In this document: in pieces, positions 36,139-45,416 of the stretch
Numbering within the stretch: the stretch's first letter is position 1
Layout: each line of letters starts with the position of its first letter
Program-made: the position numbers and the translations under genes
Assembly (NCBI GenBank): GCA_965246995.1
Contig: OZ252008.1
Span: 2,790,001-2,854,000, forward strand
DNA: 64,000 nt
Source: VXRJ01 sp965246995
GTDB taxonomy: Bacteria > Acidobacteriota > Vicinamibacteria > Vicinamibacterales > UBA8438
Direction: 5' to 3'
Notes under the pieces: generated by a model
What the model was told of the DNA's origin: nothing
Seen by the model: only the letters and a program-made list of their open reading frames with translations
The model's database searches: none

Positions 36139-37314
36139 ATGCCGGATGTCGCCGTAGCGCCGTCGCCCCTCACCCGTCTCTCCGAAGAAGAGCACCTCCT
36201 CCGGTCCAGCGTCCGCGCGTTCGCCGAGACTGAGATCGCGCCCCGCGTCCGCGAGATGGACGACGCCGCGGCGATGCCTCGCACCCTGATCGACGCGCTC
36301 TTTGATCTGGGTGTGATGGGGATCGAAGTACCCGAGGTGCATGGCGGCGCCGGCGGCTCGTTCATGCTGTCGGTACTGGCGATCGAGGAACTGTCACGCG
36401 TGGATCCGGCGGTTGCCGTCGTCGTTGACGTGCAGAACACGCTCGTTATCAATGCGCTCCGCCGATGGGCGACCGACGAACAGCAGTCGCGCTGGCTGCC
36501 CGCACTCGCCGCACGCGCTGTCGGGGCCTACGCGCTGTCGGAAGCCGGCTCCGGCAGCGACGCCTTTGCACTGACGACGCGTGCGGTACGCGACGGCGAC
36601 GGCTGGGTGCTGAGCGGCCGGAAACTCTGGATCACGAACGCGGCCGAAGCGGAACTGTTCATTGTCTTCGCTACCGCCGATCCATCGGCCGGTCACCGCG
36701 GCATCACCGCTTTTCTGCTCGAGCGCGGCACGCCCGGGTTCGCGGTCGGGAAGAAGGAAGACAAGCTGGGCATTCGCGCGAGCAGCACCTGCGAACTGCT
36801 GTTCGACGACTGCCGCGTGTCGGATGCGCAGGTGCTTGGTGAGGTCGGACGCGGCTACCAGGTGGCGATTGAAACCCTCAACGAGGGACGGATCGGGATT
36901 GCCGCGCAGATGGTCGGCCTCGCCCAGGGCGCGCTCGACCACACGATCGCCTATACGCAGGAGCGGAAGCAATTCGGCCAGCCGATTGCGGAGTTCCAGG
37001 CGGTGCAGTTCCAATTGGCGCAGGCAGCGACCGAGATCGAGGCGGCACGGTTGGTGGCGTACAACGCGGCGCGGCTGCGTGACGCGGGCGAGTCGTTCCT
37101 GACCGAAGGAGCGATGGCGAAGCTGTTCGCCTCGCAGGTAGCCGAACGTGTCAGTTCGCTGGCCGTGCAACTGTTCGGCGGCGTGGGCTACACGAAGGAC
37201 TATCCGGTGGAGAAGCTGTACCGCGACGCCAAGATCGGGCAGATCTACGAAGGCACGTCAAATCTGCAACTGCAGACGATCGCGAAGCAGCTCCTCCGGC
37301 GTACTGGGCGCTAG
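36139..37314 (+). CDS. Acyl-CoA dehydrogenase
   Basis: The 391-residue FAD enzyme has the three-domain acyl-CoA dehydrogenase plan: an N-terminal helical domain (LSEEEHLLRSSVRAFAE), the middle domain YALSEAGSGSDAFALTT and KLWITNAAEAELFIVFA, and the C-terminal domain with QERKQFGQPIAEFQAVQFQL, GGVGYTKDYPVEKLYRDAK and the catalytic-region EGTSNLQLQ. It resembles short/branched-chain or butyryl-CoA dehydrogenases, which fits the mutase nearby. Its stop overlaps the stop of the convergent dehydrogenase in a single CTAG. Confidence 0.92.
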   Translation: MPDVAVAPSPLTRLSEEEHLLRSSVRAFAETEIAPRVREMDDAAAMPRTLIDALFDLGVMGIEVPEVHGGAGGSFMLSVLAIEELSRVDPAVAVVVDVQNTLVINALRRWATDEQQSRWLPALAARAVGAYALSEAGSGSDAFALTTRAVRDGDGWVLSGRKLWITNAAEAELFIVFATADPSAGHRGITAFLLERGTPGFAVGKKEDKLGIRASSTCELLFDDCRVSDAQVLGEVGRGYQVAIETLNEGRIGIAAQMVGLAQGALDHTIAYTQERKQFGQPIAEFQAVQFQLAQAATEIEAARLVAYNAARLRDAGESFLTEGAMAKLFASQVAERVSSLAVQLFGGVGYTKDYPVEKLYRDAKIGQIYEGTSNLQLQTIAKQLLRRTGR

Positions 37315-38462
37315 GAATCCTCGGGGCCGATCACCTGCTCGGCAATGATCATGCGCTGCACCTCCGACGTGCCCTGGTAGATTTCGGCAGCTCGGGCATC
37401 GCGGTAGAGGCGGTCAACAGTCGAGCCGCGGGTGTAGCCGGCCGAGGCGAGCACCTGCATCGCGCGGTCCGCGGCCCTATGCGCCGCCTCCGAAGCGGAG
37501 AGCTTGGCCATCGCCGCCTCGACCGTGACGCGCTGCTGCTGATCGGATGCCGACGCCGCGCGAAGCACCAGCATCCGGGCCGCCGCGAGTTCCGTCGCGG
37601 AATCCGCCAGCATCCACTGAATCGCCTGGTGGCGGCCGATCGGCTGACCGAACGTCTTCCGCCTTCGGGCATGCGCGAGCGCCGCCTCGAATGCGGCGCT
37701 TCCGACGCCGAGCGCTTGAGCACCGATCCCGATCCGGCCCCGGTCGAGTGCGGCGAGGGCTATTCGAAAACCCCTGCCCGGCTCCCCCACCAGTGCATCC
37801 GGCCCCACCGTCATGGCACTCATTTCCAGGTCGATGCAGCCGAGACCGCGAACACCGAGCGAGTCGCGCGGCCGGACACGCGTCAGACCAGGCGTGTCAG
37901 CCGGTACGAGGAATGCGCTGACGCCCTTCGCGCCGGCGCCCGGCTCGGTCGCAGCGAACACGAGGACGACATCCGCGACCGTACCGTTCGCGACCCACAC
38001 CTTCCGTCCGGTCAATCGGTAGCCGCCGCCGTCGGCCGTGGCTACGGTCTCCTGGTTGGCCGCATCGGCGCCGGCATTCGCCTCCGAGAGCGCGAACGCC
38101 CCGATCGCGTCGCCCGAAGTGAGCCGCTTCAGCCACGACTCCTGCTGCGCCGGCGTCCCAAACCGGTGGATCACCTCGGCGACCAGCGAGTTCTGCACCG
38201 TCAGAATTACCGCCAGGGTGGCGCTGGCGGCTGAGACCGCTTCTATCGCAAGGGCATAACTGACCGTGTCACGCCCGGCGCCCCCCACCCCGATCGGGAG
38301 CGTTACGCCCAGCAACCCGCGGCGCGCCGCTTCCGCCAAGAGATCTGCCGGGAAGATATTGTCAGCGTCGATTTGCGCTGCACGCGGCGCGACAACGGTG
38401 TCGGCGAACTCGCACACTGCCGTCCGAAACGCTGCCTGCTCCGGTGTGTACTCGATCCGCAT
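37311..38462 (-). CDS. Acyl-CoA dehydrogenase
   Basis: The 383-residue FAD enzyme is a second member of the family, convergent with the one at 36139-37314: FALSEANAGADAANQ, KVWVANGTVADVVLVFA, RRKTFGQPIGRHQAIQWML and YQGTSEVQRMIIAEQ. The Glu of the usual YEGTS is Gln here, one position before the catalytic-region Gly; the true catalytic base can lie elsewhere in related enzymes. The pair with the mutase suggests acyl-CoA degradation of branched substrates. Confidence 0.9.
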   Translation of the reverse strand: MRIEYTPEQAAFRTAVCEFADTVVAPRAAQIDADNIFPADLLAEAARRGLLGVTLPIGVGGAGRDTVSYALAIEAVSAASATLAVILTVQNSLVAEVIHRFGTPAQQESWLKRLTSGDAIGAFALSEANAGADAANQETVATADGGGYRLTGRKVWVANGTVADVVLVFAATEPGAGAKGVSAFLVPADTPGLTRVRPRDSLGVRGLGCIDLEMSAMTVGPDALVGEPGRGFRIALAALDRGRIGIGAQALGVGSAAFEAALAHARRRKTFGQPIGRHQAIQWMLADSATELAAARMLVLRAASASDQQQRVTVEAAMAKLSASEAAHRAADRAMQVLASAGYTRGSTVDRLYRDARAAEIYQGTSEVQRMIIAEQVIGPEDS

Positions 38463-38507
38463 CAGGTGTCCTGCCGGCTCGCGACGCGCGTCTCTCGCGC
38501 TTCTCCG

Positions 38508-39014
38508 CTACGGTGCGGACGATGCTGCAAGGCGCTCGAAGAGTGGCTTCAGCCTGGCGACGCTCGCCGCCGGCTCCTCTGGCACGACACGAGTCTCGCC
38601 GACGACGGTCATGAAGTTGGTGTCCCCTTCCCAGCGCGGCACCAAGTGGACGTGCAGGTGCCCGACGACACCAGCGCCCGCGGTCCGTCCCAAGTTCATT
38701 CCGACGTTGATGCCGTGCGCGGCGTACGCCTCGGTAAGCGCCATTTCGGCCAGACGCGTCACCGCGATCAACTCCGTCAACTCCTCCGGTGTGGCATCCG
38801 CCATCCGCGCGATGTGCCGGACCGGCACCACCATGAGGTGGCCGTTGTTATAAGGGTACTTGTTCAGGATGACGAAGACCCGTGCACCTCGGTACAGCAG
38901 GTGCTCGGAGGGCGCCGACGGATCAAGCGCGGCACAGAAGATACAGAGGGGCTCGTCACCACCCGCCGCGCCGGTCACGTACTCCAGTCTCCACGGTGCC
39001 CAGAGGCGCCTCAC
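38508..39014 (-). CDS. HIT-family nucleotide hydrolase or transferase
   Basis: The 168-residue protein has the histidine triad GHLHVHLVPRW (HxHxH, about residues 107-113) and an N-terminal CIFC pair followed by a downstream His, a zinc site seen in the Ap4A phosphorylase-like HIT branch. N-terminus RRLWAPWRLEYVTG is typical of that branch. Substrates are dinucleoside polyphosphates or nucleotidyl adducts. Overlaps ihfB by four bases. Confidence 0.9.
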   Translation of the reverse strand: MRRLWAPWRLEYVTGAAGGDEPLCIFCAALDPSAPSEHLLYRGARVFVILNKYPYNNGHLMVVPVRHIARMADATPEELTELIAVTRLAEMALTEAYAAHGINVGMNLGRTAGAGVVGHLHVHLVPRWEGDTNFMTVVGETRVVPEEPAASVARLKPLFERLAASSAP

Positions 39015-39361
39015 GATATAATGGCGGGGGCCGCCGAAGCCGGGCGGGACGGCCCGGGCGAATGGCGCGCTGCCGAAGTTTCGAAGTCCTCGTTGATCAG
39101 CGCACGCAGTTCCTTGCCCGGCTTGAAGTAAGGAACGGTCTTCGGAGGAACGTCTACCGGATCCCCGGTCCGCGGGTTTCGTCCCCGACGGGACTGGCGC
39201 CGGCGAAGCCGAAAGCTGCCAAACCCCCGGAGTTCCACCTTCTCCCCATTGCGCAGCGACTCGACGATACTGGCGAAGACCGTGTCAACGACCTTCTCCG
39301 CGTCCTTCCGCGGGAGCTCGGCGGTGCGCGACACCTCTTCGACCAGCACCGCCTTTGTCAT
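39011..39361 (-). CDS. HU/IHF-type DNA-bending protein (IhfB-like)
   Basis: The 116-residue protein has the full HU/IHF fold: MTKAVLVEEVSRTAELPRK, VELRGFGSFRLRRRQSRRGR and NPRTGDPVDVPPKTVPYFKPGKEL, where the NPRTG loop contains the Pro that intercalates DNA. A 20-residue Pro/Ala-rich tail is extra. Position right after rpsA is that of ihfB in many bacteria. The ATG at 39361 fits the family; the longer frame adds five residues. Confidence 0.92.
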   Translation of the reverse strand: MTKAVLVEEVSRTAELPRKDAEKVVDTVFASIVESLRNGEKVELRGFGSFRLRRRQSRRGRNPRTGDPVDVPPKTVPYFKPGKELRALINEDFETSAARHSPGPSRPASAAPAIIS

Positions 39362-39409
39362 GCTGCTTCCGATCACAGGCCCCTGCCGGGTGCGTGTTGG
39401 ATGTAGGAG

Positions 39410-41137
39410 TTAGTCGAACTTCCGGTACGACCCATCGGCCGCCTGCTGCTGCTTGAAGTGGTCGCCCAGAGTCACTTCGGGCGATGACTCGTCGGAGTAC
39501 GTGCGCCAGTCCGTTACGAAGTTCTCATCGTGCAGCGCACGGACGCTCAGGCCGATCTTCCGCTCCTCGGGACTCAACTTGATGACCCGCATCTGGATCG
39601 TCGTGTCCACTTCGATGGCGCCCTGCTCGCCCCTCTTCTGAGCCTCGAACTCGGACACGTGGATCAGGCCCTCGATGCCATCAGCCAGTTCGACAAATGC
39701 GCCGAAGTTGGTGATCCGCACCACCTTCCCCGTGACCACGTCGCCCACCTTCGTACCGGAGAAGAAATCATCCCAGATATCAGTGGAGAGTTGCTTCAGC
39801 CCGAGCGAGAGGCGCTGATTCTCGGCGTCGATGTTCAGCACGACCGCCTCCACCTCGTCCCCCTTGTTGACCACTTCGGAGGGGTGCTTCAAGCGCTTGC
39901 TCCACGACATGTCAGAGATGTGGATCAGGCCATCGATACCATCCTCCACCTCGACGAAGGCCCCGAACTCGGTCAGATTCCGAACCGTGCCGTTGATGCG
40001 GGAACCGACCGGGTACTTGTCGCCCAGTTCCTGCCAGGGGTTGCTCTCGACCTGTTTCAGGCCGAGCGCAATGCGGCGCGCTTGCGGGTCGACACCCAGC
40101 ACCATCGACTCGACCGTGTCACCAACCGTGAGCAGTTTGGACGGATGCTTCACCCGTTTGCTCCACGACATCTCGGAGACATGGATCAATCCCTCGACGC
40201 CCGGCTCCAGTTCGACAAACGCGCCGTAGTCCGTCAAGCTGATCACCTTGCCGTTCAACCGCTGGCCGACCGGGTAGCGTTCAGCCGCCGACGTCCAGGG
40301 ATCGTTGTGGAGTTGCTTGTAGCCAAGCGAGATCCGCTCGGTCGCAGGATCGAACTTCAGAACGATGACCTCCACGTCATCGTTCACCTTGAACAACTCG
40401 GAGGGATGCTGCGCGCGGCCCCACGACATGTCGGTCACGTGCAGCAGGCCGTCGATACCGCCCAGATCGATGAACGCGCCATAGTCGGTGATGTTCTTGA
40501 CGACCCCGGCCATCACCTTCCCTTCCGCGATGTTGGCGAGGGTGTCCTGCTTCTTCTCCGCGTTCTCCTCTTCCTGGAGCACCTTGCGCGAAAGAACGAT
40601 ATTGCCCCGCTTCTTGTTCACCTTGATGACGCGCATGCGCAGCTCTTCGCCGCGCAGTGCGTCCAGGTTCCGGACAGGACGGATGTCGATCTGCGAACCT
40701 GGCAGAAAGGCCCGAACACCGATGTCGACCGCGAGCCCTCCCTTGATCCGGTCGATGACCCGACCGAGCACGACTTTGCGCTCGGCGTAGGCCTTCTCGA
40801 CCTCGTCCCAGATCTTCATCTTCTCGGCCTTGTCGCGCGATAGCACAACATGGCCATCCCGGTCCTCGGTCCGCTCGAGCAGAACGTCCACCGTGTCGCC
40901 CGGATTGACCGCTGACACGCCGTTCTCGTCGCAGAACTCCGTCAGGGGGATGATGCCCTCCGACTTGTAGCCAACGTCGACGAGCACCTCGGCGTCAGTA
41001 ACCTTCAACACGGTCCCCTCGATCACCTCGCCCTCAACGATGTTCTTCAGACTTGCGTCGTACATCGCCGCCAGGCGGGCGTGTTCCTCGGGGTCGCGAA
41101 CCTCTTCGTCCGGATCGCGGTACTGATCGTCTGTCAT
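39410..41137 (-). CDS. rpsA: 30S ribosomal protein S1
   Basis: The 575-residue protein contains six S1 RNA-binding repeats from about residue 35 to 545, with repeated KVGDVVTGKVVRITNFGAF-type and GLIHVSEMSW-type blocks in repeats 3-6. It recruits mRNA to the 30S subunit. AAGGAGGAG lies upstream of the ATG. A promoter (41215-41243) overlaps the end of cmk, so rpsA can be transcribed apart from the upstream genes. Confidence 0.96.
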   Translation of the reverse strand: MTDDQYRDPDEEVRDPEEHARLAAMYDASLKNIVEGEVIEGTVLKVTDAEVLVDVGYKSEGIIPLTEFCDENGVSAVNPGDTVDVLLERTEDRDGHVVLSRDKAEKMKIWDEVEKAYAERKVVLGRVIDRIKGGLAVDIGVRAFLPGSQIDIRPVRNLDALRGEELRMRVIKVNKKRGNIVLSRKVLQEEENAEKKQDTLANIAEGKVMAGVVKNITDYGAFIDLGGIDGLLHVTDMSWGRAQHPSELFKVNDDVEVIVLKFDPATERISLGYKQLHNDPWTSAAERYPVGQRLNGKVISLTDYGAFVELEPGVEGLIHVSEMSWSKRVKHPSKLLTVGDTVESMVLGVDPQARRIALGLKQVESNPWQELGDKYPVGSRINGTVRNLTEFGAFVEVEDGIDGLIHISDMSWSKRLKHPSEVVNKGDEVEAVVLNIDAENQRLSLGLKQLSTDIWDDFFSGTKVGDVVTGKVVRITNFGAFVELADGIEGLIHVSEFEAQKRGEQGAIEVDTTIQMRVIKLSPEERKIGLSVRALHDENFVTDWRTYSDESSPEVTLGDHFKQQQAADGSYRKFD

Positions 41138-41214
41138 GCTGTCGGGCTCCTCCTTACGCGCGTTTGTCCTCGGCGGGAACCGGCCCTGGTCGTCTGGCCG
41201 GCGGCAAACTGTGG

Positions 41215-41243
41215 ATATTATGTCACTTATGTGGGGGCGTCAA
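41215..41243 (-). promoter_or_regulatory. rpsA promoter overlapping the cmk stop codon
   Basis: On the minus strand TTGACG (41243-41238) and TAATAT (41220-41215) are spaced by 17 bases. The TGA stop of cmk is part of the -35 box. The leader is about 70 bases and ends in a strong AAGGAGGAG site. Confidence 0.65.
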
Positions 41244-41920
41244 CCGGCCGCGGCCTCCGGCAAACGCTCGCGGATCACTTCCAGGACGCGCCGCACGACT
41301 TCGTCGATCGATACGCCGGTGGTGTCAATCTGCACCGCGTCATCGGCCACCTTCAGCGGCGACGCGGTGCGCGTGCGATCGCTCTGATCGCGCTCGTCGA
41401 GTTCCTGCTTTACTTCCTCCACACCTGCCGTCGCCGGCCGCTGGTGATGCCGATCATTGGCACGCCGCGCGGCGCGCTCGGTGGGGTCGGCGTCCAGATA
41501 GATCTTGACCGGCGCGTCGGGGAAGACCACGGTCCCGATGTCACGTCCTTCCATGACGACGCCACCGCTACGCGCCAGTTCCTGCTGCCGCCGCACGAGC
41601 GCCGCGCGTACGTCTCCCAGGCGCGCGACAGCCGCGGCCGCGCGATCCATATCGGCGTTGCGGATCTCGTCGGTAACATCGTCCCCGTCTATCGCGACGC
41701 GCGGTCCGTTCAGCGCGAAGCCCACTCGATCCGCCAGTCGAGCGACCGCCGGTTCGTCGTCCAGTGCGAGTTCCTCGCGAAGCGCCTTCCAAGCGACGGC
41801 GCGGTACATCGCGCCGGTATCAACATGGCGCCACTGCAGTTGTGAGGCAACGGCGCGTGCGACGGTCCCCTTGCCCGCTCCGGACGGGCCGTCTATCGCG
41901 ATCACGGGAACGTGGTTCAT
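41240..41920 (-). CDS. cmk: Cytidylate kinase
   Basis: The 226-residue nucleoside monophosphate kinase has the P-loop IDGPSGAGKGTVAR at the N-terminus, VDTGAMYRAVAWKAL, GRDIGTVVFPDAPVKIYLDA and the lid-region Arg residues in PTERAARR. It phosphorylates CMP and dCMP. Overlaps rluB by four bases (ATGA) and lies directly before rpsA, the widespread cmk-rpsA order. Confidence 0.95.
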   Translation of the reverse strand: MNHVPVIAIDGPSGAGKGTVARAVASQLQWRHVDTGAMYRAVAWKALREELALDDEPAVARLADRVGFALNGPRVAIDGDDVTDEIRNADMDRAAAAVARLGDVRAALVRRQQELARSGGVVMEGRDIGTVVFPDAPVKIYLDADPTERAARRANDRHHQRPATAGVEEVKQELDERDQSDRTRTASPLKVADDAVQIDTTGVSIDEVVRRVLEVIRERLPEAAAG

Positions 41921-42747
41921 CGTGTCGTTTCACGCCCGCGCGGGGAGCGCGTCGTCCGCGCCCGTCGCGGCGGAGGCGCAGCTTCGCGCGCCGCCCGGCG
42001 CAGCGCCTTCAGTTCCGCCGCCGTCAGCTCGCGCATATCCCCCGGCTTCAGTCCATGCAGCTCGAGCGGGCCCAACCGGGTCCGGCGTAGTCGACTCACC
42101 GGATGACCGATCACGTCGAACATCCGCCGCACCTGCCGGTTGCGCCCCTCACGCAGTGTCAGGCGGACACGCGTGTATTTCGCACGGTTGTGGTCGGTGC
42201 CGCGGCGCGAAACCAGCCGGACTTCCGCCGGCGCGGTCCGCTGGCCATCGAGCATCACGCCATTGGCGAGGCGCCGAAGCTGCTCCGACGCCGGCACGCC
42301 GCGAACGACCGCCTCGTACACCCGTGGCACACCGTGGCGAGGATGTGTCAGGACGGCTGCGAGTGAACCGTCGTTCGTCAGGAGCAGCAACCCCTCCGAG
42401 TCGTAATCGAGACGGCCTACCGGGTACACGTACTCCTGCACCCCCGGGATCAGATCAAGCACGGTTGGTCGGCGCTGCGGGTCGCGGCGGGTCGTGACAT
42501 AACCAGCCGGCTTGTGGATCAACAAGTAGCGCGGACGCTCCGCGCGCACGATCCGCCGTCCGTCCACCCGCACGTCATCACGGGTCGGGTGCGCGCGCGC
42601 GCCCAGTTCACGGACCGTACGGCCGTTCACGGTCACTCGGCCGTCAACGATCAACTGTTCCGCGGCGCGGCGCGAAGCAATCCCGGCCGCCGCGATCACC
42701 TTTTGCAACCGGACGCTCGGCGCGTCCACCGCCTGTTGCACGGCCAT
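41917..42747 (-). CDS. rluB: 23S rRNA pseudouridine synthase (RluB/RsuA family)
   Basis: The 276-residue protein has an N-terminal S4 domain (VRLQKVIAAAGIASRRAAEQLI) and the pseudouridine synthase domain with the catalytic Asp in VGRLDYDSEGLLLLTNDG (about residue 105), then KYTRVRLTLREGRNRQVRRM. The basic C-terminal tail suits RluB. I chose the ATG at 42747 because GGAGGG lies seven bases upstream; an ATG at 42765 would place that site inside the gene. Confidence 0.92.
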   Translation of the reverse strand: MAVQQAVDAPSVRLQKVIAAAGIASRRAAEQLIVDGRVTVNGRTVRELGARAHPTRDDVRVDGRRIVRAERPRYLLIHKPAGYVTTRRDPQRRPTVLDLIPGVQEYVYPVGRLDYDSEGLLLLTNDGSLAAVLTHPRHGVPRVYEAVVRGVPASEQLRRLANGVMLDGQRTAPAEVRLVSRRGTDHNRAKYTRVRLTLREGRNRQVRRMFDVIGHPVSRLRRTRLGPLELHGLKPGDMRELTAAELKALRRAAREAAPPPRRARTTRSPRGRETTR

Positions 42748-42783
42748 CGTCTCCCCCTCCAGCATACGCCGAGCAACAACCGC

Positions 42784-43416
42784 TCAGTGCACCCGTTCAG
42801 CGGGGTCCCCTTCGACCTCGAAGGGTAACAGCTCGTCACGCGGCACGTCGACCGAGAGCGCAGAGGGTGCATCCATGCCGAGCGCCTCGGCCATGTCCTC
42901 CACTTTCGGCAGGTCGGAAAGGTCCTTCAGGCCGAATCGGTCGAGGAACTCCCGCGTAGTGGCATACAGGAAGGGCCGGCCGACCACCGCCTTCCGTCCC
43001 ACGACCTTGATGAGCCTGCGTTCGACCAGCGTGCCCAGAACGCCGCTGGTATTGACACCCCGGATCTCGGTGATCTCCGGCCCGGTCACGGGCTGCCGGT
43101 ACGCCACCACCGCAAGTGTCTCGAGGGCCGGGACCGACAGCCGTTGCTTCGAATGCTCATGGAACAGCCGGCGTACCCAGTCGTGCAGTTGTGACTGCGT
43201 GACGATCTGGTAGCCCCCGGCCACCTCGACCAGTTCGAGTCCACCCGGACGTTCCCGCCACCGTTCGCGAAGGGCGTCGAGCGCCGCGACCACCGCTTCT
43301 CCCGGCTCGATATCAAGTGTCCGCTGCAACGTCTTCAGCGTCACCGGATCGGGCGATGCGAAGATGAGCGCCTCGATGATCGCCAGCAACTCGTCACGCG
43401 GGGGATCGTCACTCAC
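42784..43416 (-). CDS. scpB: Segregation and condensation protein B
   Basis: The 210-residue protein is two winged helices: ELLAIIEALIFASPDPVTLKTL at the N-terminus, then LETLAVVAYRQPVTGPEITEIRGVN (the family signature) and GRPFLYATTREFLDRFGL. It binds ScpA and SMC in chromosome condensation. Overlaps scpA by four bases. Confidence 0.95.
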   Translation of the reverse strand: MSDDPPRDELLAIIEALIFASPDPVTLKTLQRTLDIEPGEAVVAALDALRERWRERPGGLELVEVAGGYQIVTQSQLHDWVRRLFHEHSKQRLSVPALETLAVVAYRQPVTGPEITEIRGVNTSGVLGTLVERRLIKVVGRKAVVGRPFLYATTREFLDRFGLKDLSDLPKVEDMAEALGMDAPSALSVDVPRDELLPFEVEGDPAERVH

Positions 43417-44333
43417 CGGCCGTCTACCTTGTCACCGCGGATCGTGGCTGAGCGCTTCGCGGTTGGCGCGCCCGCCCCGATGATCGGCGCGGGGCCGCCC
43501 GCTGCCAGGTCGCGCCGGAAAAGCTGCATCGCACCAAACGGTCCCGCTTGCAGCACGCGAATCAGATTCAGCCGGATCAGCTCGAGCAGGGCCAGAAACG
43601 TGGTGATCAGATCGCGCCGCGACGACGCGTCGTCGAAGAGATCCTCGAAACGCGCCGGTTCATCTGGCGAGAGACGTCCGAGCACTTCCCGCATCCGGAC
43701 TTCGATCGGCACGATCTCTTCCGGCAACGGCACCTGCGGCAGGCCACGGCGGCGGGCAAGCACCGCCTGGAACGCCTGCAGCAGGCTGAAGAGATCCACC
43801 TCCAGCTCCCGTTCGAAGGGCGCGCCGGAAATCTCCTCGACGCGGGCGTCCGGGCGGGTCCACTGCGCGCTTCGGAGCGTCTCGCGGTCGTGCAGCATCT
43901 CGGCCGCCGCCTTGAACTGCTGATGTTCCAGCAGCCGCCGCACCAATGCCTCGCCCGGATCCTCTTCCTCTGTTTCCTCCGCCGCCGTCTCGATCCGCGG
44001 GACCAGCATCCGTGACTTGATCTGAATCAGCGTCGCCGCCATGACGAGAAAATCGCCCGCGACATCCAGGTCAATCTCGCGCATCAGATCGAGATACTCG
44101 AGGTACTGCTCGGTAACGAGCACTATCGGGATGTCATAGATATCCACCTCGTTTTTCTTGATGAGGTGGATCAGCAGGTCGAGCGGCCCATCGAAGTCGT
44201 TCACCCGCACGGGGTAGTCGGGCAGTATCGACTCGAAGTCGACGGGGATCTCCGGCGAACCCGACGTCGCCGCCGGGTCTGCGGCCATTGACCGCGCCTG
44301 CGTCGCCTCGCTCTCGGGCTTCTCGTCGTCCAC
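43413..44333 (-). CDS. scpA: Segregation and condensation protein A (kleisin)
   Basis: The 306-residue kleisin has the N-terminal FDGPLDLLIHLIKKNEVDIYDI signature (written here as FDGPLDLLIHLI plus KKNEVDIYDIPI), the helical FLVMAATLIQIKSRMLVPR, a Glu-rich linker and the C-terminal winged helix TFLALLELIRLNLIRVLQAG. The first 25 residues and the last 30 are poorly conserved. It bridges the SMC heads. It starts four bases after the trpS stop region on the same strand, which is read before it only if one message covers both. Confidence 0.94.
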   Translation of the reverse strand: MDDEKPESEATQARSMAADPAATSGSPEIPVDFESILPDYPVRVNDFDGPLDLLIHLIKKNEVDIYDIPIVLVTEQYLEYLDLMREIDLDVAGDFLVMAATLIQIKSRMLVPRIETAAEETEEEDPGEALVRRLLEHQQFKAAAEMLHDRETLRSAQWTRPDARVEEISGAPFERELEVDLFSLLQAFQAVLARRRGLPQVPLPEEIVPIEVRMREVLGRLSPDEPARFEDLFDDASSRRDLITTFLALLELIRLNLIRVLQAGPFGAMQLFRRDLAAGGPAPIIGAGAPTAKRSATIRGDKVDGR

Positions 44334-44337
44334 GTAG

Positions 44338-45345
44338 CTACCCGTACGTCAACCGGATCGCCTCGCGCACGTCTCGCATCGTCGCCTGCGCGACGGCCCG
44401 CGCCTTCGCCGAGCCATCGTGAAGGATCTCACGAATCCGCCCCGGCTGCGCCAGGATCTCCTTCCTCCGCTCCCGCATCGGCTCGAGGTGCGCGTTGATT
44501 GCCTCGACCAGCGCCCGCTTCACTTCGACGTCCCCCACCCTTCCCTCGCGGTAGCGCTTCTTGAAGTCCTCTACCTGCGCCGTGTCGGGATTGAACGCAT
44601 CGTGATACATAAAGACAGGGTTGCCCTCGATGGTCCCAGGGATGTCGGCCCGAACCCGCTTCGGGTCCGTGTACATCCGCATCACCTTCTTTCGGACTGC
44701 CGCGGCGTCATCCGACAAGTCGATCGCGTTGCCGTAACTCTTGGACATCTTCCGGTTGTCTACACCCGGCAGGCGCGGGAAGTGCGTCAATAGCGGCTGC
44801 GGTTCCGGGAAGACCTCGCCGAAGAACTGGTGAAAGCGGCGGACCACCTCGCGCGCCAATTCGAGGTGGGGCACCTGATCGTCTCCCACCGGAACGTACT
44901 GCGCCCGGTAGATGATGACGTCCGCCCCTTGCAGCAACGGGTAGCCGAGAAAACCGATCGACGACAGATCCTTCTCCGACAGCTGCTCGATCTGTTCCTT
45001 GTAGGTCGGTACGCGTTCGAGCCAGGGAATCGGCACCACCATCTGCAGCAACAGGAACAGCTCCGCATGCTCCGGCACGAGTGACTGCACGAACAGGGTG
45101 CTGCGATCCGGATCAATACCCGCCGCGATCCAGTCAGCAACGTTGTCGTACGCGTAGCGCGTCAGTTCGGAGGTGTCGGCGAACTCGCTGGTGAGCGCAT
45201 GCCAGTCCGCAACGAAGTACATGCAGTCGTAGTCCGCCTGCAACTCGGCCCACTTGCCGAGAGCCCCGGCCAGGTGTCCGAGGTGGAGCGGCCCGGTAGG
45301 CCGCATGCCGGAAACGACGCGGGGCCGCGTGCGCTCAGTTGTCAT
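44338..45345 (-). CDS. trpS: Tryptophanyl-tRNA synthetase
   Basis: The 335-residue class I enzyme has RPTGPLHLGHLAGAL (HIGH equivalent) near the N-terminus and KMSKSYGNAIDLSDD near residue 205, with the Trp-binding FLGYPLLQGADVIIYRA. I chose the ATG at 45345 because it gives the normal N-terminus; the open frame continues far upstream through the antisense of uvrC only because of high GC. scpA follows four bases downstream. Confidence 0.95.
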   Translation of the reverse strand: MTTERTRPRVVSGMRPTGPLHLGHLAGALGKWAELQADYDCMYFVADWHALTSEFADTSELTRYAYDNVADWIAAGIDPDRSTLFVQSLVPEHAELFLLLQMVVPIPWLERVPTYKEQIEQLSEKDLSSIGFLGYPLLQGADVIIYRAQYVPVGDDQVPHLELAREVVRRFHQFFGEVFPEPQPLLTHFPRLPGVDNRKMSKSYGNAIDLSDDAAAVRKKVMRMYTDPKRVRADIPGTIEGNPVFMYHDAFNPDTAQVEDFKKRYREGRVGDVEVKRALVEAINAHLEPMRERRKEILAQPGRIREILHDGSAKARAVAQATMRDVREAIRLTYG

Positions 45346-45416
45346 GCCGGGCGCTCGCGACGATGACAGGAAACGTAAAAGGAAGGTAGCGCGAAACCAA
45401 CAGTCCTCAGAATACC

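Noticed and set aside
39530..40843. 437-codon open frame opposite rpsA
   Set aside because: Its repeats simply mirror the S1 repeats on the other strand.
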